A stretch of 64,000 nt of DNA from Mucilaginibacter pedocola (GCF_002013915.1 NZ_MBTF01000039.1:272766-336765), one strand, 5' to 3'; counted from the stretch's first letter, positions 36,844 through 46,216 are shown. The notes: generated from the sequence alone by a model not told the origin. Translations and numbers: made by a program.

Positions 36844-37310
36844 ATGGCTTTCTCCTTTTTGACCTCCTTAAAATATTTCAGCGGCACCCATAACATTCCG
36901 AAACATTCCCCATCTTCTTTCCCCAAGTGCTTATGGTGCATTTTATGCGCCCGCCTGATCGCTTTCAGATAAGGGTTATTAGAATTCCGTAATACCCTCA
37001 AACGCTGATGGATGAACAGGTCATGAATGAAAAAGTAACATGCGCCGTAAAGCGTGATCCCTGAACCGATACAGGTCCAAAGCGGCAAATGGGATAGGGT
37101 TCCAACTGCCAGCGCAGCGATACCCGGGATCGCGAAGACCAGGAAGAACAGGTCGTTCCGCTCCAGGAAATCAAAATGCTCTTTGTGATGGTGATCGCGA
37201 TGCAATGTCCAGAAAAGCCCATGCATAATATATTTATGGGTTACCCAGGCCACACCTTCCATTCCGAGGAAGGCCGCCAAAACGGTCAAAGTATAGATCA
37301 GCCAGTTCAT
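36840..37310 (-). CDS. crtZ: Beta-carotene hydroxylase
   Basis: A 156-residue membrane di-iron hydroxylase of the fatty-acid hydroxylase/CrtZ type. All His clusters are present: THKYIMHG, LHRDHHHKEH, FIHDLFIHQR and RAHKMHHKH. It adds 3-hydroxyl groups to beta-carotene, giving zeaxanthin. It overlaps the idi stop and the cyclase start by four bases. Confidence 0.94.
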   Translation of the reverse strand: MNWLIYTLTVLAAFLGMEGVAWVTHKYIMHGLFWTLHRDHHHKEHFDFLERNDLFFLVFAIPGIAALAVGTLSHLPLWTCIGSGITLYGACYFFIHDLFIHQRLRVLRNSNNPYLKAIRRAHKMHHKHLGKEDGECFGMLWVPLKYFKEVKKEKAI

Positions 37311-37834
37311 GCGCCTTGTTTTTGTTTAAATGTTTCCAGTACCCGGTCGTAACATATTTGCAGCCAGGCGGTGTAAAGTTCCGGCTGTTCTTTTAAAGCT
37401 ACCGACAGTTTTTCCGGGTCTTGATAGCAGTGATCTGCGATCTCTGCGGGATCAGGCCGGGGGGCTTCGTCACTAAAACCGATCAGCACATGGTCATATT
37501 CGTATTCGGTCAGCCCATTAGGGAATTCATGGCGGTAAACGAAAGTGAATAATTCTTCCAATTCACAAGTTAGCCCTGTTTCTTCCATCAATCGCCGTTT
37601 ACCGGCATCCAGAACATCTTCTCCCGGCCGCGGGTGGCCGCAGCAGGAATTGGTCCAAAGGCCGCCGGAATGGTATTTTTCCAATGCTCTTTGCTGTAAC
37701 AGCAACTTCCCGGAACTGTTGAACACGAAGATGGAAAAAGCACGGTGTAACGCTCCCTTAAGATGGGCTTCCATCTTTTCCATTACTCCGATTCGTTGAT
37801 CATCATGATCCACCAGCATCACTTCTTCTATCAA
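37307..37834 (-). CDS. idi: Isopentenyl-diphosphate delta-isomerase (type I)
   Basis: A 175-residue Nudix-fold isomerase with TNSCCGHPRPGED (catalytic Cys) and RRLMEETGL, TEYEYDHVLIG. It interconverts IPP and DMAPP to feed the carotenoid pathway. Length and motifs are typical. It overlaps the neighbours by four bases on each side. Confidence 0.95.
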   Translation of the reverse strand: MIEEVMLVDHDDQRIGVMEKMEAHLKGALHRAFSIFVFNSSGKLLLQQRALEKYHSGGLWTNSCCGHPRPGEDVLDAGKRRLMEETGLTCELEELFTFVYRHEFPNGLTEYEYDHVLIGFSDEAPRPDPAEIADHCYQDPEKLSVALKEQPELYTAWLQICYDRVLETFKQKQGA

Positions 37835-38331
37835 TTGCTTAGCCCTTTCAATTCCGCAGCTGTAAGATTTGCAGAGGTCTTTAAATAGTTAACGATCATG
37901 GTTTTCAATTCGGTATCAGGGGTTACCTGAAGGTGTTCTAATAAGAACCTCCGGTCCATACCAGTGGCTGCCCGATAATTTAAGAAAGCCGGTAGGTTGC
38001 TTTGGATAGAGAACCGGATGAACCGCATTTCTAAGTTAGCCGTATCCTTGCTGATCGCGTGTTCGATCCAGGCTTTTCCACGGCTGAAGCTTTCCAGTTT
38101 AACCATGGGATTTATACTATATTTAGCCTGCACCATTTCAACTGCGCCTTTATAACAATACAAGGAAGGCGTGGAATTGCTGTCGACATCTACTAATAAA
38201 TTTTTAAGGATGCGTGCGTCGGTTGCCGAAATAGCCGCACGTTGGTATAGCTGGCGGACCTTTGAAATATCAGCCGGCTGGGACCACATCAACCCACTTA
38301 ACAGGAAAACTGAAAATAAGATCAATTTCAT
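37831..38331 (-). CDS. Secreted hypothetical protein in crt operon
   Basis: A 166-residue protein with a signal peptide (MKLILFSVFLLSGLMWSQ) and a helical body. I chose the ATG at 38331, which overlaps the crtB stop, over the longer frame. Proteins of this form occur in carotenoid clusters of related Sphingobacteria; the role is unknown, perhaps in the periplasm. Confidence 0.75.
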   Translation of the reverse strand: MKLILFSVFLLSGLMWSQPADISKVRQLYQRAAISATDARILKNLLVDVDSNSTPSLYCYKGAVEMVQAKYSINPMVKLESFSRGKAWIEHAISKDTANLEMRFIRFSIQSNLPAFLNYRAATGMDRRFLLEHLQVTPDTELKTMIVNYLKTSANLTAAELKGLSN

Positions 38332-39164
38332 AACACATTCAAATTTATCCTCACCAGCGAATCTGCCATTAACCAAAGCTTGCGGCTGTTCGAAACACGT
38401 ATCCTTGTGCTCATCAATTGGTCAGGCGGAAGGCAGGTGATCTTTTTAAAAAGTTTAAGATAATAAACATAGGCCAGGTACACGCCTTTGCGGCAGGAAC
38501 GAGGCAATAGCTTTATCCCGCGTAAAGCATCCCTAAATTCGCCTTCAATATCTCTCTCGATCGCTTTTTTATCTAAGTCAGAGAACGAGGACATATTTAC
38601 TCCGGGGAAATAGGTACGTCCCAGGCTGATATGGTCCGCCTTTAAGTCCCGCAGGAAATTAACTTTCTGGAAGGCAGAGCCCAGTTTCATTGCCGCTTCC
38701 CTTAACCGCCCGTAATCTTCAGGGTCACCGTTCGTGAAGACCTGAAGGCACATCAGCCCGACCACCTGCGCGGAGCCTAAAATGTATTCTTCGTATTTGT
38801 CCGGCGTATATACCTGTTCATCCAGGTCCATTTCCATGCTTTTTAAGAACTGATCGATCAGTTCGTGAGGTATGCGGTACTGATTAACGACCATCTGAAA
38901 GGAATTCAATACTGGGTTGACGCTGATCCCGCGTTCGATCGCCAGAAAGCAATCCGCGCGCAGTTCCGACAATAACGTCTTTTTATCATAGTCGTGAAAA
39001 CTATCGACGATCTCGTCAGCAAGCCGGACAAATCCATATATCGCGTAGACAGGCTCGCGGATATCCTGACCCAGGAAATAGATCCCAAGTGAGAAGCTCG
39101 TGCTGTAGAGCCGGGTTGTTGCACGGCTGCAATGCGCTGATAATTTATCGAACCGTTCTTTCAT
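38328..39164 (-). CDS. crtB: Phytoene synthase
   Basis: A 278-residue trans-isoprenyl diphosphate synthase with both Asp-rich motifs: RLADEIVDSF near residue 50 and NFLRDLKADHI near residue 170. It condenses two geranylgeranyl diphosphates to phytoene. It overlaps crtI by four bases. Confidence 0.95.
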   Translation of the reverse strand: MKERFDKLSAHCSRATTRLYSTSFSLGIYFLGQDIREPVYAIYGFVRLADEIVDSFHDYDKKTLLSELRADCFLAIERGISVNPVLNSFQMVVNQYRIPHELIDQFLKSMEMDLDEQVYTPDKYEEYILGSAQVVGLMCLQVFTNGDPEDYGRLREAAMKLGSAFQKVNFLRDLKADHISLGRTYFPGVNMSSFSDLDKKAIERDIEGEFRDALRGIKLLPRSCRKGVYLAYVYYLKLFKKITCLPPDQLMSTRIRVSNSRKLWLMADSLVRINLNVL

Positions 39165-40645
39165 TTCTTTTGCTTGAGGTATTTGATCAGTTGCCCGGCA
39201 GCGACTTTTCCAGAGATGATCGATGGCGGCACGCCAGGGCCGGGTACGGTTAACTGGCCTGCGTAAAAAAGGTTATCAATATGTTTATTCCTGATCGCAG
39301 GCTTAAGGTTGGCGGTTTGCCTTAAGGTGTTTGCCAGGCCATAGGCATTACCTTTATAAGCATGATAATCGGCCTTGAAATCGTTTACACAATAAGATCT
39401 TTTATAGTCTACTTTATCGCGTAATGGCAAACCTGCATAACGCTCTAAACGGTCCATGACCTTCTCAAAATAGCGCTCACGAAGCGCCACGTTATCATCA
39501 AGGCCGGGTGCCAGGGGCATCAGGATAAATACATTCTCATGTCCGACAGGTGCGACCGTATCGTCAGAACGGGACGGGCAGCAAACATAAAAAAGCGGAT
39601 CTGACGGCCACTGGGGGCGCTTATAGATCTCATGCGCGTGTTTTTCGAGGCTGGTGTCAAAAAAAAGGGTATGATGTGCCAGTTTATCTACCCTGCATGA
39701 CAGGCCCAGGTAAAAGATCAGCGCTGAAGGTGCTAACACCCGGCTGTCCCAGTATTCAGCAGCATAATTACGGTGTTCCGGCCGAAGCAATCGCTGTTCG
39801 ATGTGGTTATAATCTGCTGCTGCAAGGACGCCATCATAACCGGCCTCCCTTAATGGAGTTCGCACGGTGGAGACCTTTCGTCCTGATACCGTCAATGATG
39901 TCACCGGTTCATTTTCAAAGAAACGAACACCTTGGCGTTCACATATGGTTCTCATAGCTTCAGACACTTTTCCAAACCCTCCCATTGGGTACCAGGTACC
40001 TAATTGCAGGCCTGCGTAATTCATCAGACTGTACAATGCAGGTGTATCTTCGGGCATGGCACCTAGAAAAAGCACGGGAAACTCCATCAACGCGATCAAC
40101 TTTGGATGTGAAAAATACTTGCGTACGTGATCACGGAAATTCGTAAAGGCCTGTAGTTTAAAGATCCCCTTAAAAAGGTCCAGATCGATGAATTCAAAAT
40201 AAGAGAGGCCCGGTTTGTAGACGAGCTTATCCATACCGACTTTATACTTGTAAGCAGCTTCTTTTAAAAAGGCCCGTAATTTTTCAGCGCTTCCGGCCTC
40301 CACACTTTCGAATAGTGTATATAGTTCGTCAGATCTGTCAGGGATCGCCAGCGCCTCATTTTCAGGGAATACCATCACGAAACCGGGGTCCAGCCTTTTT
40401 AATTCATAAAAATCTCCCGGGCGATAACCGAAATCGTCAAAAAATCTTTCGAAAACATCGGGCATCCAATACCAGCTCGGGCCCATATCAAAGATGTAAC
40501 CCTGCTGAGAAGCTTGCCTGGCACGGCCGCCGCTGCTTTCATTTTTTTCAAATATATCGACCCGGTATCCCGCACGGGACAAATATGCTGCTGCGCTTAA
40601 ACCTGCAAAACCGGAACCGATGACCGCGACCTTTGATGTATCCAC
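39161..40645 (-). CDS. crtI: Phytoene desaturase
   Basis: A 494-residue FAD enzyme that converts phytoene to lycopene. N-terminal AVIGSGFAGLSAAAYLSRAG, then SSGGRARQ, and the C-terminal carotenoid desaturase signature FYAGQLTVPGPGVPPSIIS. It is the first gene of the minus-strand operon; a long A+T-rich control region lies upstream. Confidence 0.95.
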   Translation of the reverse strand: MDTSKVAVIGSGFAGLSAAAYLSRAGYRVDIFEKNESSGGRARQASQQGYIFDMGPSWYWMPDVFERFFDDFGYRPGDFYELKRLDPGFVMVFPENEALAIPDRSDELYTLFESVEAGSAEKLRAFLKEAAYKYKVGMDKLVYKPGLSYFEFIDLDLFKGIFKLQAFTNFRDHVRKYFSHPKLIALMEFPVLFLGAMPEDTPALYSLMNYAGLQLGTWYPMGGFGKVSEAMRTICERQGVRFFENEPVTSLTVSGRKVSTVRTPLREAGYDGVLAAADYNHIEQRLLRPEHRNYAAEYWDSRVLAPSALIFYLGLSCRVDKLAHHTLFFDTSLEKHAHEIYKRPQWPSDPLFYVCCPSRSDDTVAPVGHENVFILMPLAPGLDDNVALRERYFEKVMDRLERYAGLPLRDKVDYKRSYCVNDFKADYHAYKGNAYGLANTLRQTANLKPAIRNKHIDNLFYAGQLTVPGPGVPPSIISGKVAAGQLIKYLKQKK

Positions 40646-40665
40646 TAAGTTTTTATTGAGAAAGC

Positions 40666-40713
40666 AATTTTAGTATATAATTGTTCTATAAATAATAATT
40701 TAGTATTAAATTA
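40666..40713. promoter_or_regulatory. Operator-like repeats upstream of crtI
   Basis: TAATTTA (40696-40702) and TAAATTA (40707-40713) form a perfect inverted repeat around GTAT. A second TTTAGTAT copy occurs at 40669-40676. The pair lies 20-70 bases in front of the crtI ATG and could bind the MarR protein encoded at the other end of the operon. Confidence 0.45.
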
Positions 40714-40817
40714 AACCAAAATGATATTTATTTGACAATAATTCGCCCCTCAATTAGCAAATACTAGCCTACAACTTCAGATCGAGTCAATATTTTCAGG
40801 CCGACCACAAGCATTGC

Positions 40818-41021
40818 ATGTCATTTAACTTTAGCTTCAAAAGCATCATCTTATTCGTTTTATTTTTTCACGCCCTTGTATTCTCCTGCATCCTGCTGCC
40901 GAAAGGGCTTACAAAAGAAAATAAACCAAGGCTATGGCTTGGCCTGGTCGTGATTTTAAGCGCAAGATATGTCTTCCCACTGATGTGTGGTTACGGCGGA
41001 TGGTATTCTGAACCGCGTTAA
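40818..41021 (+). pseudogene. 5' relic of a membrane-anchored AraC regulator
   Basis: Sixty-seven codons (SFKSIILFVLFFHALVFSCI, LWLGLVVILSARYVFPLM, GYGGWYSEPR) match the first membrane helices of Bacteroidetes AraC-family regulators with an N-terminal seven-helix part. The frame stops there and no helix-turn-helix part follows, so only the start of the gene remains. The promoter side is shared with the divergent crtI control region. Confidence 0.6.
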
Positions 41022-41052
41022 GGTTTCATCATGTCAGGGACATCAATAAAAA

Positions 41053-41080
41053 AAGCCACCAGTTGACCGACTAGTGGCTT
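41053..41080 (-). terminator. Terminator of the large PAS kinase gene
   Basis: AAGCCACCAGT (41053-41063) pairs with ACTAGTGGCTT (41070-41080) with one mismatch. Read on the minus strand the stem is followed by seven T. It lies 22 bases after the stop of the gene at 41103. Confidence 0.8.
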
Positions 41081-41102
41081 GAATATTTCTCGTTATGAAC
41101 AG

Positions 41103-44100
41103 TTACGCTTTCTCTTCGAGCCAGGCAGCACCGCTTTCCGGATCGCCAAAGAATCGCGTCTCGACCAGTCCCGGCGTGGTATCAGCAGCTTTTTCTGCGG
41201 ACATCCGGCTGAATGTGCTGGGCGAATAGACCCACGCAAAATATCTCAGGCCGGCTGCGGCCATTTGCGGGAACCAGACCTGTGCGGCCCAGTCAGACGC
41301 CTCTGACCAGCTTCCCAGAACGTGAGTATTGTCATTCAGTACTTTACTGACCCCGGCCCTCTTCAGCATTTCCAACATTTTCATGCCGCCCCGCTGCACG
41401 CTTTCAACGGTTTGGAAACCTTTCCAGTCAACATCCAGCCTGGAGAGTGCCACATTATGTTCGATGGTTATCGACCGGTCGTTATAATAACCCTCAGACT
41501 CCGTGATACGATCTTCCTCATTGGTTTGGAGGGGCAACCGGAAAAAAAAGGTAGAACCTTCGCCTTCGGCACTTTCTAGCCATAAAGTACCATTGTGGCG
41601 TTTGATGATCTCCGAGGATATATAGAGCCCAAGCCCCAGGCCCTCGAAGCGCATCGCCGTGTTATCGACCCGGTAATACCGGCCAAAAAGATGTTCGATA
41701 TGTTCTCTGGCGATCCCGATCCCAAAATCCTGAACGGAAACAACGATACCGTGATCCTGCACCGTTGCGTTAACGACGACCCGGGTGGCCTCGGGAGAAT
41801 ACTTGACAGCATTAGTCAGGATATTGTTCATGACCTGTTCCAGCCGGAGCCTGTCGCCGGAAAAGTCCACATCATCTGCCTTTTCTAAAATGATCGCGTG
41901 CCGTTCACTTTTCAACTGCACACTCTCGATAGATTCCAGCAGCATTTCCCTGAAGCTGAACGGCTGGATATCGTAAACCATCTTGCCTGCATTGATCCGC
42001 GTCACGTCAAGGAGGTCATTGATCAGTTTCTCCAATCGGAATATATGATGGCTCGATTTCTCCAAGAAAGTGCCCAGGTTCTCCGCTTTATTCATCCGGC
42101 GCATGATCTGGTTAAAGGCCTTGATACTGGTAAGGGGTGTTTTCAGTTCATGGCTCGCGATCGATAAGAACTCATCCTTTTTTTGCTCATTACTTTTTTG
42201 GATCTCGATATTAGTATTAGTACCCAGCCAGGAGACGATCTTGCCATTTTCCCGGTAGGGTACTGCACGGGCGAGGTGCCAGATGTAATTACCGTTCTTC
42301 ATCCTCAAACGGAACTCGACCTGGTATTCCCGGCCGCTGGCCAATGCCTTTTCCCACATACTCAGCGTAGCCGCTACGTCATCAGGATGTATGAATTTCT
42401 GCCAACCCTGCCCAACGATCGCGGCCCCGTCCTCGCCGAAATCCCCGGCGACCACCTCGTTCACGTAATTCAGTGCGCCGTCAGGGGTCGCGGTCCAGAC
42501 CTGCTGAGGTATCGCATTGAGCATAAAACGGAAGCGCTCTTCGCTTAGCTCCAATTTACGCTTGCTGATGAACTGCTCGGTCACGTCCTGGCATAACACC
42601 ATGACGCCGGTCACCTGGCCACTGGATTCGCGGTAGGGTTGATAAGTAACATTCAAAAAGCCATTGATCATGCCGCCGTTACTGTAGGCCATATATGGTT
42701 GATCGGCCAGGTAAAGCGGCTCCCCATTGTCACGCACCCTTTCTATCACAGGCCTGAAGGTACTTGCAGTTTCCGGTATGATATCGAAGAGCGGCCTGTT
42801 CTCTAATTCCGCTACCGTACGGCCGATCAGCCTCGCGTAAGTATCATTGACGATAAGTGTCGTAAGGTCTTTTCCGGTGACCAGGATAATGCCGACCGAG
42901 GCATCCCTGACCAGGTTCCGGAACCGCTCATCACTTTCCGCCAGCCCGGCAAGCGTACGCTGCAAATGTTTTTGTGTTTCGCCTAACTCTTCATTCGTGG
43001 CCGCGAGTTCTTCGTTCGCCGAGGTCAGTTCCTCATTGGCGGCGTTGATCTCCTCGTTCAACGCCTGCTGTTCTTCATAGCTTTCTTCCAGTTCCCGGGT
43101 GCGTTCAAGGACCCGGGCCTCTAATTCATCGGTGAGGCCATTCAACCGCTGCTGGGCCTGATGCAATTCTTCATTCGTGGCCGTGAGCTCTTCATTCGCT
43201 GCACCAAGTTCCTCGTTCAGGGCCTGCTCCCGCAGGTAAGCCTCATTGATCTCTTTCGCATAGGCATTATTGAGGATCGTACCCGCCTGCCGGCCCACCG
43301 CCTCCATGAATTGCATATAGTCATCATCGAGGCGTTTGCGGGGGGAAACGCCCAATACCATATGGCCCCTGAGCCGCGTGTCGCCGTTGGAAATAGGCAC
43401 GATAACCGCTTCTTTGACCGGCTCATTATATGAACTCATTATAGGCCCGGGCAAACACGCATCCAGGTCATTGACGGCTAATGGTATTCCCGAAAACGCC
43501 GTACTTTCTATCAGCGAGGAAATAAAGGGTAAGCTTTCTTCAGGGATCGACAGATGCCCGCTTAGCGATACGGGATGGCCTTCGGGCCCGCTGCCCGAAA
43601 AAAGCGCACAGAAACAGATATCATCAGTTGCAAGGCCCAGGATCGCGCAGATCAGTTCGGCCGCCTCGGCAACACTGTCCGACCGGTTCAGGTTCTCCCA
43701 AAAAGAAAGCAAAAGCGCATTCCGGCGTTCGTTGATATGCCGGTAGGTCGTTTCGATAACGGCATTGAACACGCCGCCGACACTGCCATCCGGAGCTACG
43801 ATGGGTGACAGCGTATAATCGAAATAACACTCCTCTTTATAGCCGTAACGGTTCATTAACAACAGGGCATCAGGTTGCCTGATCGACTCCCCTGTCTTCA
43901 GAACTGCATGGAACTGGTCCTTCAACCCGTCCCAGATCTCCGGCCACACTACGGCACCCGGTTTACCCAAGGCCCAGGGGTGCTTATCCCCTGGAATGGA
44001 ACTCCAGGCATCATTGTATAGCAGGGTAAATTCCGGCCCCCAATAGATCGCGATCGGAAATCCGGAATTAAGGCTGATACTGATCGCTGACCTTAAGCTG

Positions 44101-44210
44101 TCGGGCCATTGCTCCGGCGAGCCAATAGCCGTAGCGGTCCAATCCATCGCCCTGATCAGGCCACCGGCCTGGCCGCCACCGTTAAGGAAAGTATAGGACG
44201 CTGCAGACAA
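41103..44210 (-). CDS. Multi-PAS/GAF histidine kinase with STAS-like C-terminus
   Basis: A 1035-residue soluble kinase. Order: PAS-like domain (1-165), GAF-like domain (170-325), a coiled coil with repeated NEEL units (about 330-420, e.g. AANEELTATNEELHQ), two PAS domains (430-560, 565-690), HisKA with H box LSIASHELKTPLTSIKAF near 690, HATPase (N box NNILTNAVKYSP near 800; GLGLGLYISSEIIKRH), and about 115 C-terminal residues of a STAS/SpoIIAA-like type (VESVQRGGMKMLEMLKRAGV). No receiver domain. The C-terminal fusion is unusual and may bind a partner or a ligand. Confidence 0.9.
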   Translation of the reverse strand: MSAASYTFLNGGGQAGGLIRAMDWTATAIGSPEQWPDSLRSAISISLNSGFPIAIYWGPEFTLLYNDAWSSIPGDKHPWALGKPGAVVWPEIWDGLKDQFHAVLKTGESIRQPDALLLMNRYGYKEECYFDYTLSPIVAPDGSVGGVFNAVIETTYRHINERRNALLLSFWENLNRSDSVAEAAELICAILGLATDDICFCALFSGSGPEGHPVSLSGHLSIPEESLPFISSLIESTAFSGIPLAVNDLDACLPGPIMSSYNEPVKEAVIVPISNGDTRLRGHMVLGVSPRKRLDDDYMQFMEAVGRQAGTILNNAYAKEINEAYLREQALNEELGAANEELTATNEELHQAQQRLNGLTDELEARVLERTRELEESYEEQQALNEEINAANEELTSANEELAATNEELGETQKHLQRTLAGLAESDERFRNLVRDASVGIILVTGKDLTTLIVNDTYARLIGRTVAELENRPLFDIIPETASTFRPVIERVRDNGEPLYLADQPYMAYSNGGMINGFLNVTYQPYRESSGQVTGVMVLCQDVTEQFISKRKLELSEERFRFMLNAIPQQVWTATPDGALNYVNEVVAGDFGEDGAAIVGQGWQKFIHPDDVAATLSMWEKALASGREYQVEFRLRMKNGNYIWHLARAVPYRENGKIVSWLGTNTNIEIQKSNEQKKDEFLSIASHELKTPLTSIKAFNQIMRRMNKAENLGTFLEKSSHHIFRLEKLINDLLDVTRINAGKMVYDIQPFSFREMLLESIESVQLKSERHAIILEKADDVDFSGDRLRLEQVMNNILTNAVKYSPEATRVVVNATVQDHGIVVSVQDFGIGIAREHIEHLFGRYYRVDNTAMRFEGLGLGLYISSEIIKRHNGTLWLESAEGEGSTFFFRLPLQTNEEDRITESEGYYNDRSITIEHNVALSRLDVDWKGFQTVESVQRGGMKMLEMLKRAGVSKVLNDNTHVLGSWSEASDWAAQVWFPQMAAAGLRYFAWVYSPSTFSRMSAEKAADTTPGLVETRFFGDPESGAAWLEEKA

Positions 44211-44541
44211 TTTTTATAGATCTTAAGTTAAATAATAGAAATTATGCGCACGCCGTGGTAAACGCCGGAAATATGGCAAATGTTTGAGTGGTTCAACTAC
44301 AAAAGCAACTTTTTTGGTGATAATGTGTATCAGTAAACGGCCATAGATGATCTTGTTATAGGATCGATGAAAAGGTGTTACACTGCTCGTCCCTTCGCGT
44401 ACTGCAACGCTACCTTAAAGCTATATAATTTATATTTGGTTTTTAGGCCGCCCTTATCACGATCGACCGGCAACCGGATCACCTGTCACAGATGTTTTGA
44501 ATTAAAACAAAAAGCGGCCAGATGTCAAGATAGCTACTATT
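44211..44541. other. Intergenic region
   Basis: About 330 bases between the PAS kinase start and the XRE gene end. A+T-rich; must hold the kinase promoter. No gene or repeat seen. Confidence 0.5.
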
Positions 44542-44766
44542 TCAGGCAACTTTTAATACCGGCAGCAAGAGTTCGTCGAGGCCGATGCCCAAAATTTCAC
44601 AGACGTGTAAGGCTCGTATCAGCGTGATATTACATTGGCCCAATTCAAATTTACTATAGGCATTTTGAGATATGCCGAGTTGTTGGGCCACATACTCCTG
44701 TGAGTAATTTACTTTGAGCCTCCTCTGGCGTATGGCTTCGGCGATGATGTATCCGTTATATGGCAT
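44542..44766 (-). CDS. Small XRE-family regulator
   Basis: A 74-residue helix-turn-helix protein: AEAIRQRRLKVNYSQEYVAQ, LGISQNAYSKFELGQ. It consists only of the DNA-binding domain plus a short tail. No neighbouring partner is obvious. The gene has its own start just left of 44766. Confidence 0.85.
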   Translation of the reverse strand: MPYNGYIIAEAIRQRRLKVNYSQEYVAQQLGISQNAYSKFELGQCNITLIRALHVCEILGIGLDELLLPVLKVA

Positions 44767-45148
44767 AAAAAATAATGAAGCAGGTTCTAAGTTTCGAAAC
44801 TTGGTATTTCCTAAGTACGCATTTGCTGTTTAAATGGTTTAGTAAAATTCATACTACAGCACCTCTTTTTTTAGTTAAGGGTAAATTTCTATTCGGCCTG
44901 TTGCGGGGTTCTGTTGGTCTATTTGCAGGCCGAAATGTTCAAAGTAATTTTCGGGCACATCAGCCGGTGCCTCGTCCTGCCAATAGCCAATTGTCACAAG
45001 ATCGGTTTTTCAGCATGAAATACAGATCCAGGGCGCTAAAGGTATTCCGGAAAAAGACATGAGAACGATATTTTTAAAGTGGCCAGGCACTGAGCGTCAT
45101 TTCTGCTGACCGGTCATAACAAAAACCGGTATGCCGTGTTCCTATAAA
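44767..45148 (+). other. Intergenic region
   Basis: About 380 bases between the XRE gene and the DUF421 gene. A 95-codon open frame at 44775 has no protein-like character. No repeats seen. Confidence 0.5.
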
Positions 45149-45847
45149 ATGATCTCTGTTCAAATGGCTATAGACTGGCACACCATTTTTATCAATGACC
45201 TCGATCTTCCCTATGCCCTGGAGATCGCGATCAGGACGGTACTCATGTTCCTCTTTGTATTGCTGCTGTTAAGGCTTTCTGGCAAGAAAGGGGTCAGGCA
45301 GCTCACGATCTTCGAGGTGGCTATCATCATCGCGCTGGGTTCAGCCGCCGGCGACCCCATGTTCAATAAGGACATGGCGATCCTCCCGTCATTACTGGTC
45401 TTTGCCCTGATCCTCGGGGTGTACCGGTTATTGACCTATTTTGCTGCCCGTAACGAAAAAATAGAAAGCTTATTGGAGGGCGACCCTATGTACATCATAG
45501 AGGATGGGATGTTCACGATGGAAGAAGAAAGCCACAAGGCTTTTGCGAAAGACGAGTTCTTTGCCGAGATGCGTGCGGCCAGCATCGAACATGTCGGCCA
45601 GGTCCGTATCGCCCTACTGGAAACTAACGGGCAGGTCAGTTTTTACTATTACAGCGATGAGGATGTCAGGCCTGGCCTGCCTGTTCTCCCTAAGCCTTAT
45701 AGCGAGCGCACAAAGCACATCGTCAAGCGCGGAGCATATGCATGTACCTTTTGCGGTAAGGTCTCGAAGTTGAGCAAGGCGACAGCTTGTGACCGCTGCG
45801 GGCATGAGGAGTGGGTCCCGGCTATTGATACCCGACGGCTGGCCTGA
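45149..45847 (+). CDS. DUF421/YetF-like membrane protein with zinc ribbon
   Basis: A 232-residue protein. Three N-terminal helices (YALEIAIRTVLMFLFVLLLL and following) and RLSGKKGVRQLTIFEVAIII identify the DUF421 family, whose cytoplasmic domain (LLEGDPMYIIEDG, LRAASI-like) follows. Unusually, the last 40 residues carry CTFCGKV and CDRCGH, a four-Cys zinc-ribbon pattern. I chose ATG 45149 (MISVQMAIDW); 45131 and 45164 are alternatives. Confidence 0.88.
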   Translation: MISVQMAIDWHTIFINDLDLPYALEIAIRTVLMFLFVLLLLRLSGKKGVRQLTIFEVAIIIALGSAAGDPMFNKDMAILPSLLVFALILGVYRLLTYFAARNEKIESLLEGDPMYIIEDGMFTMEEESHKAFAKDEFFAEMRAASIEHVGQVRIALLETNGQVSFYYYSDEDVRPGLPVLPKPYSERTKHIVKRGAYACTFCGKVSKLSKATACDRCGHEEWVPAIDTRRLA

Positions 45848-45946
45848 AAGACCGTGCATCCGCCACGAAGTAATGTTTGATGAACAGGCCTGCATTTTTT
45901 TAAAACTCAACTGCCGGATCATTGTTACTAAATAAATTAGCAAGCC

Positions 45947-46216
45947 ATGATACCGAGCAACGATAAGGAGGAAAAACTTTTCAGGGATGATGAGGGCCTC
46001 ACAAATGAAACACCGAACCAAGGTTCAAATACCATTAAAGATCCGGACAACTGGACGACCGGAGATGAAAAGATGACCGGTGCCCAGCATTCCTATTTGA
46101 CCACGCTGAGCACAGAAGCAGGGGAAGCGTTCGATGAAAGCCTGACCAAGGCCGAAGCTTCTAAACGTATCGAGGAATTACAGCACAAAACCGGCCGCGG
46201 GCTTGAAAATAATTGA
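45947..46216 (+). CDS. DUF3072 small protein
   Basis: An 89-residue hydrophilic protein with the DUF3072 core: DPDNWTTGDEKMTGAQHSYL, TLSTEAGE, LTKAEASKRIEELQHKTGRG. Function unknown; the SAP-like KAEASKRIEEL helix is seen in several small Bacteroidetes proteins. It has its own promoter region and ends before a shared terminator. Confidence 0.8.
   Translation: MIPSNDKEEKLFRDDEGLTNETPNQGSNTIKDPDNWTTGDEKMTGAQHSYLTTLSTEAGEAFDESLTKAEASKRIEELQHKTGRGLENN

Noticed and set aside
44775..45062. Plus-strand 95-codon open frame divergent from the XRE gene
   Set aside because: Irregular composition, no family, and its start lies only eight bases from the XRE start; not supported.
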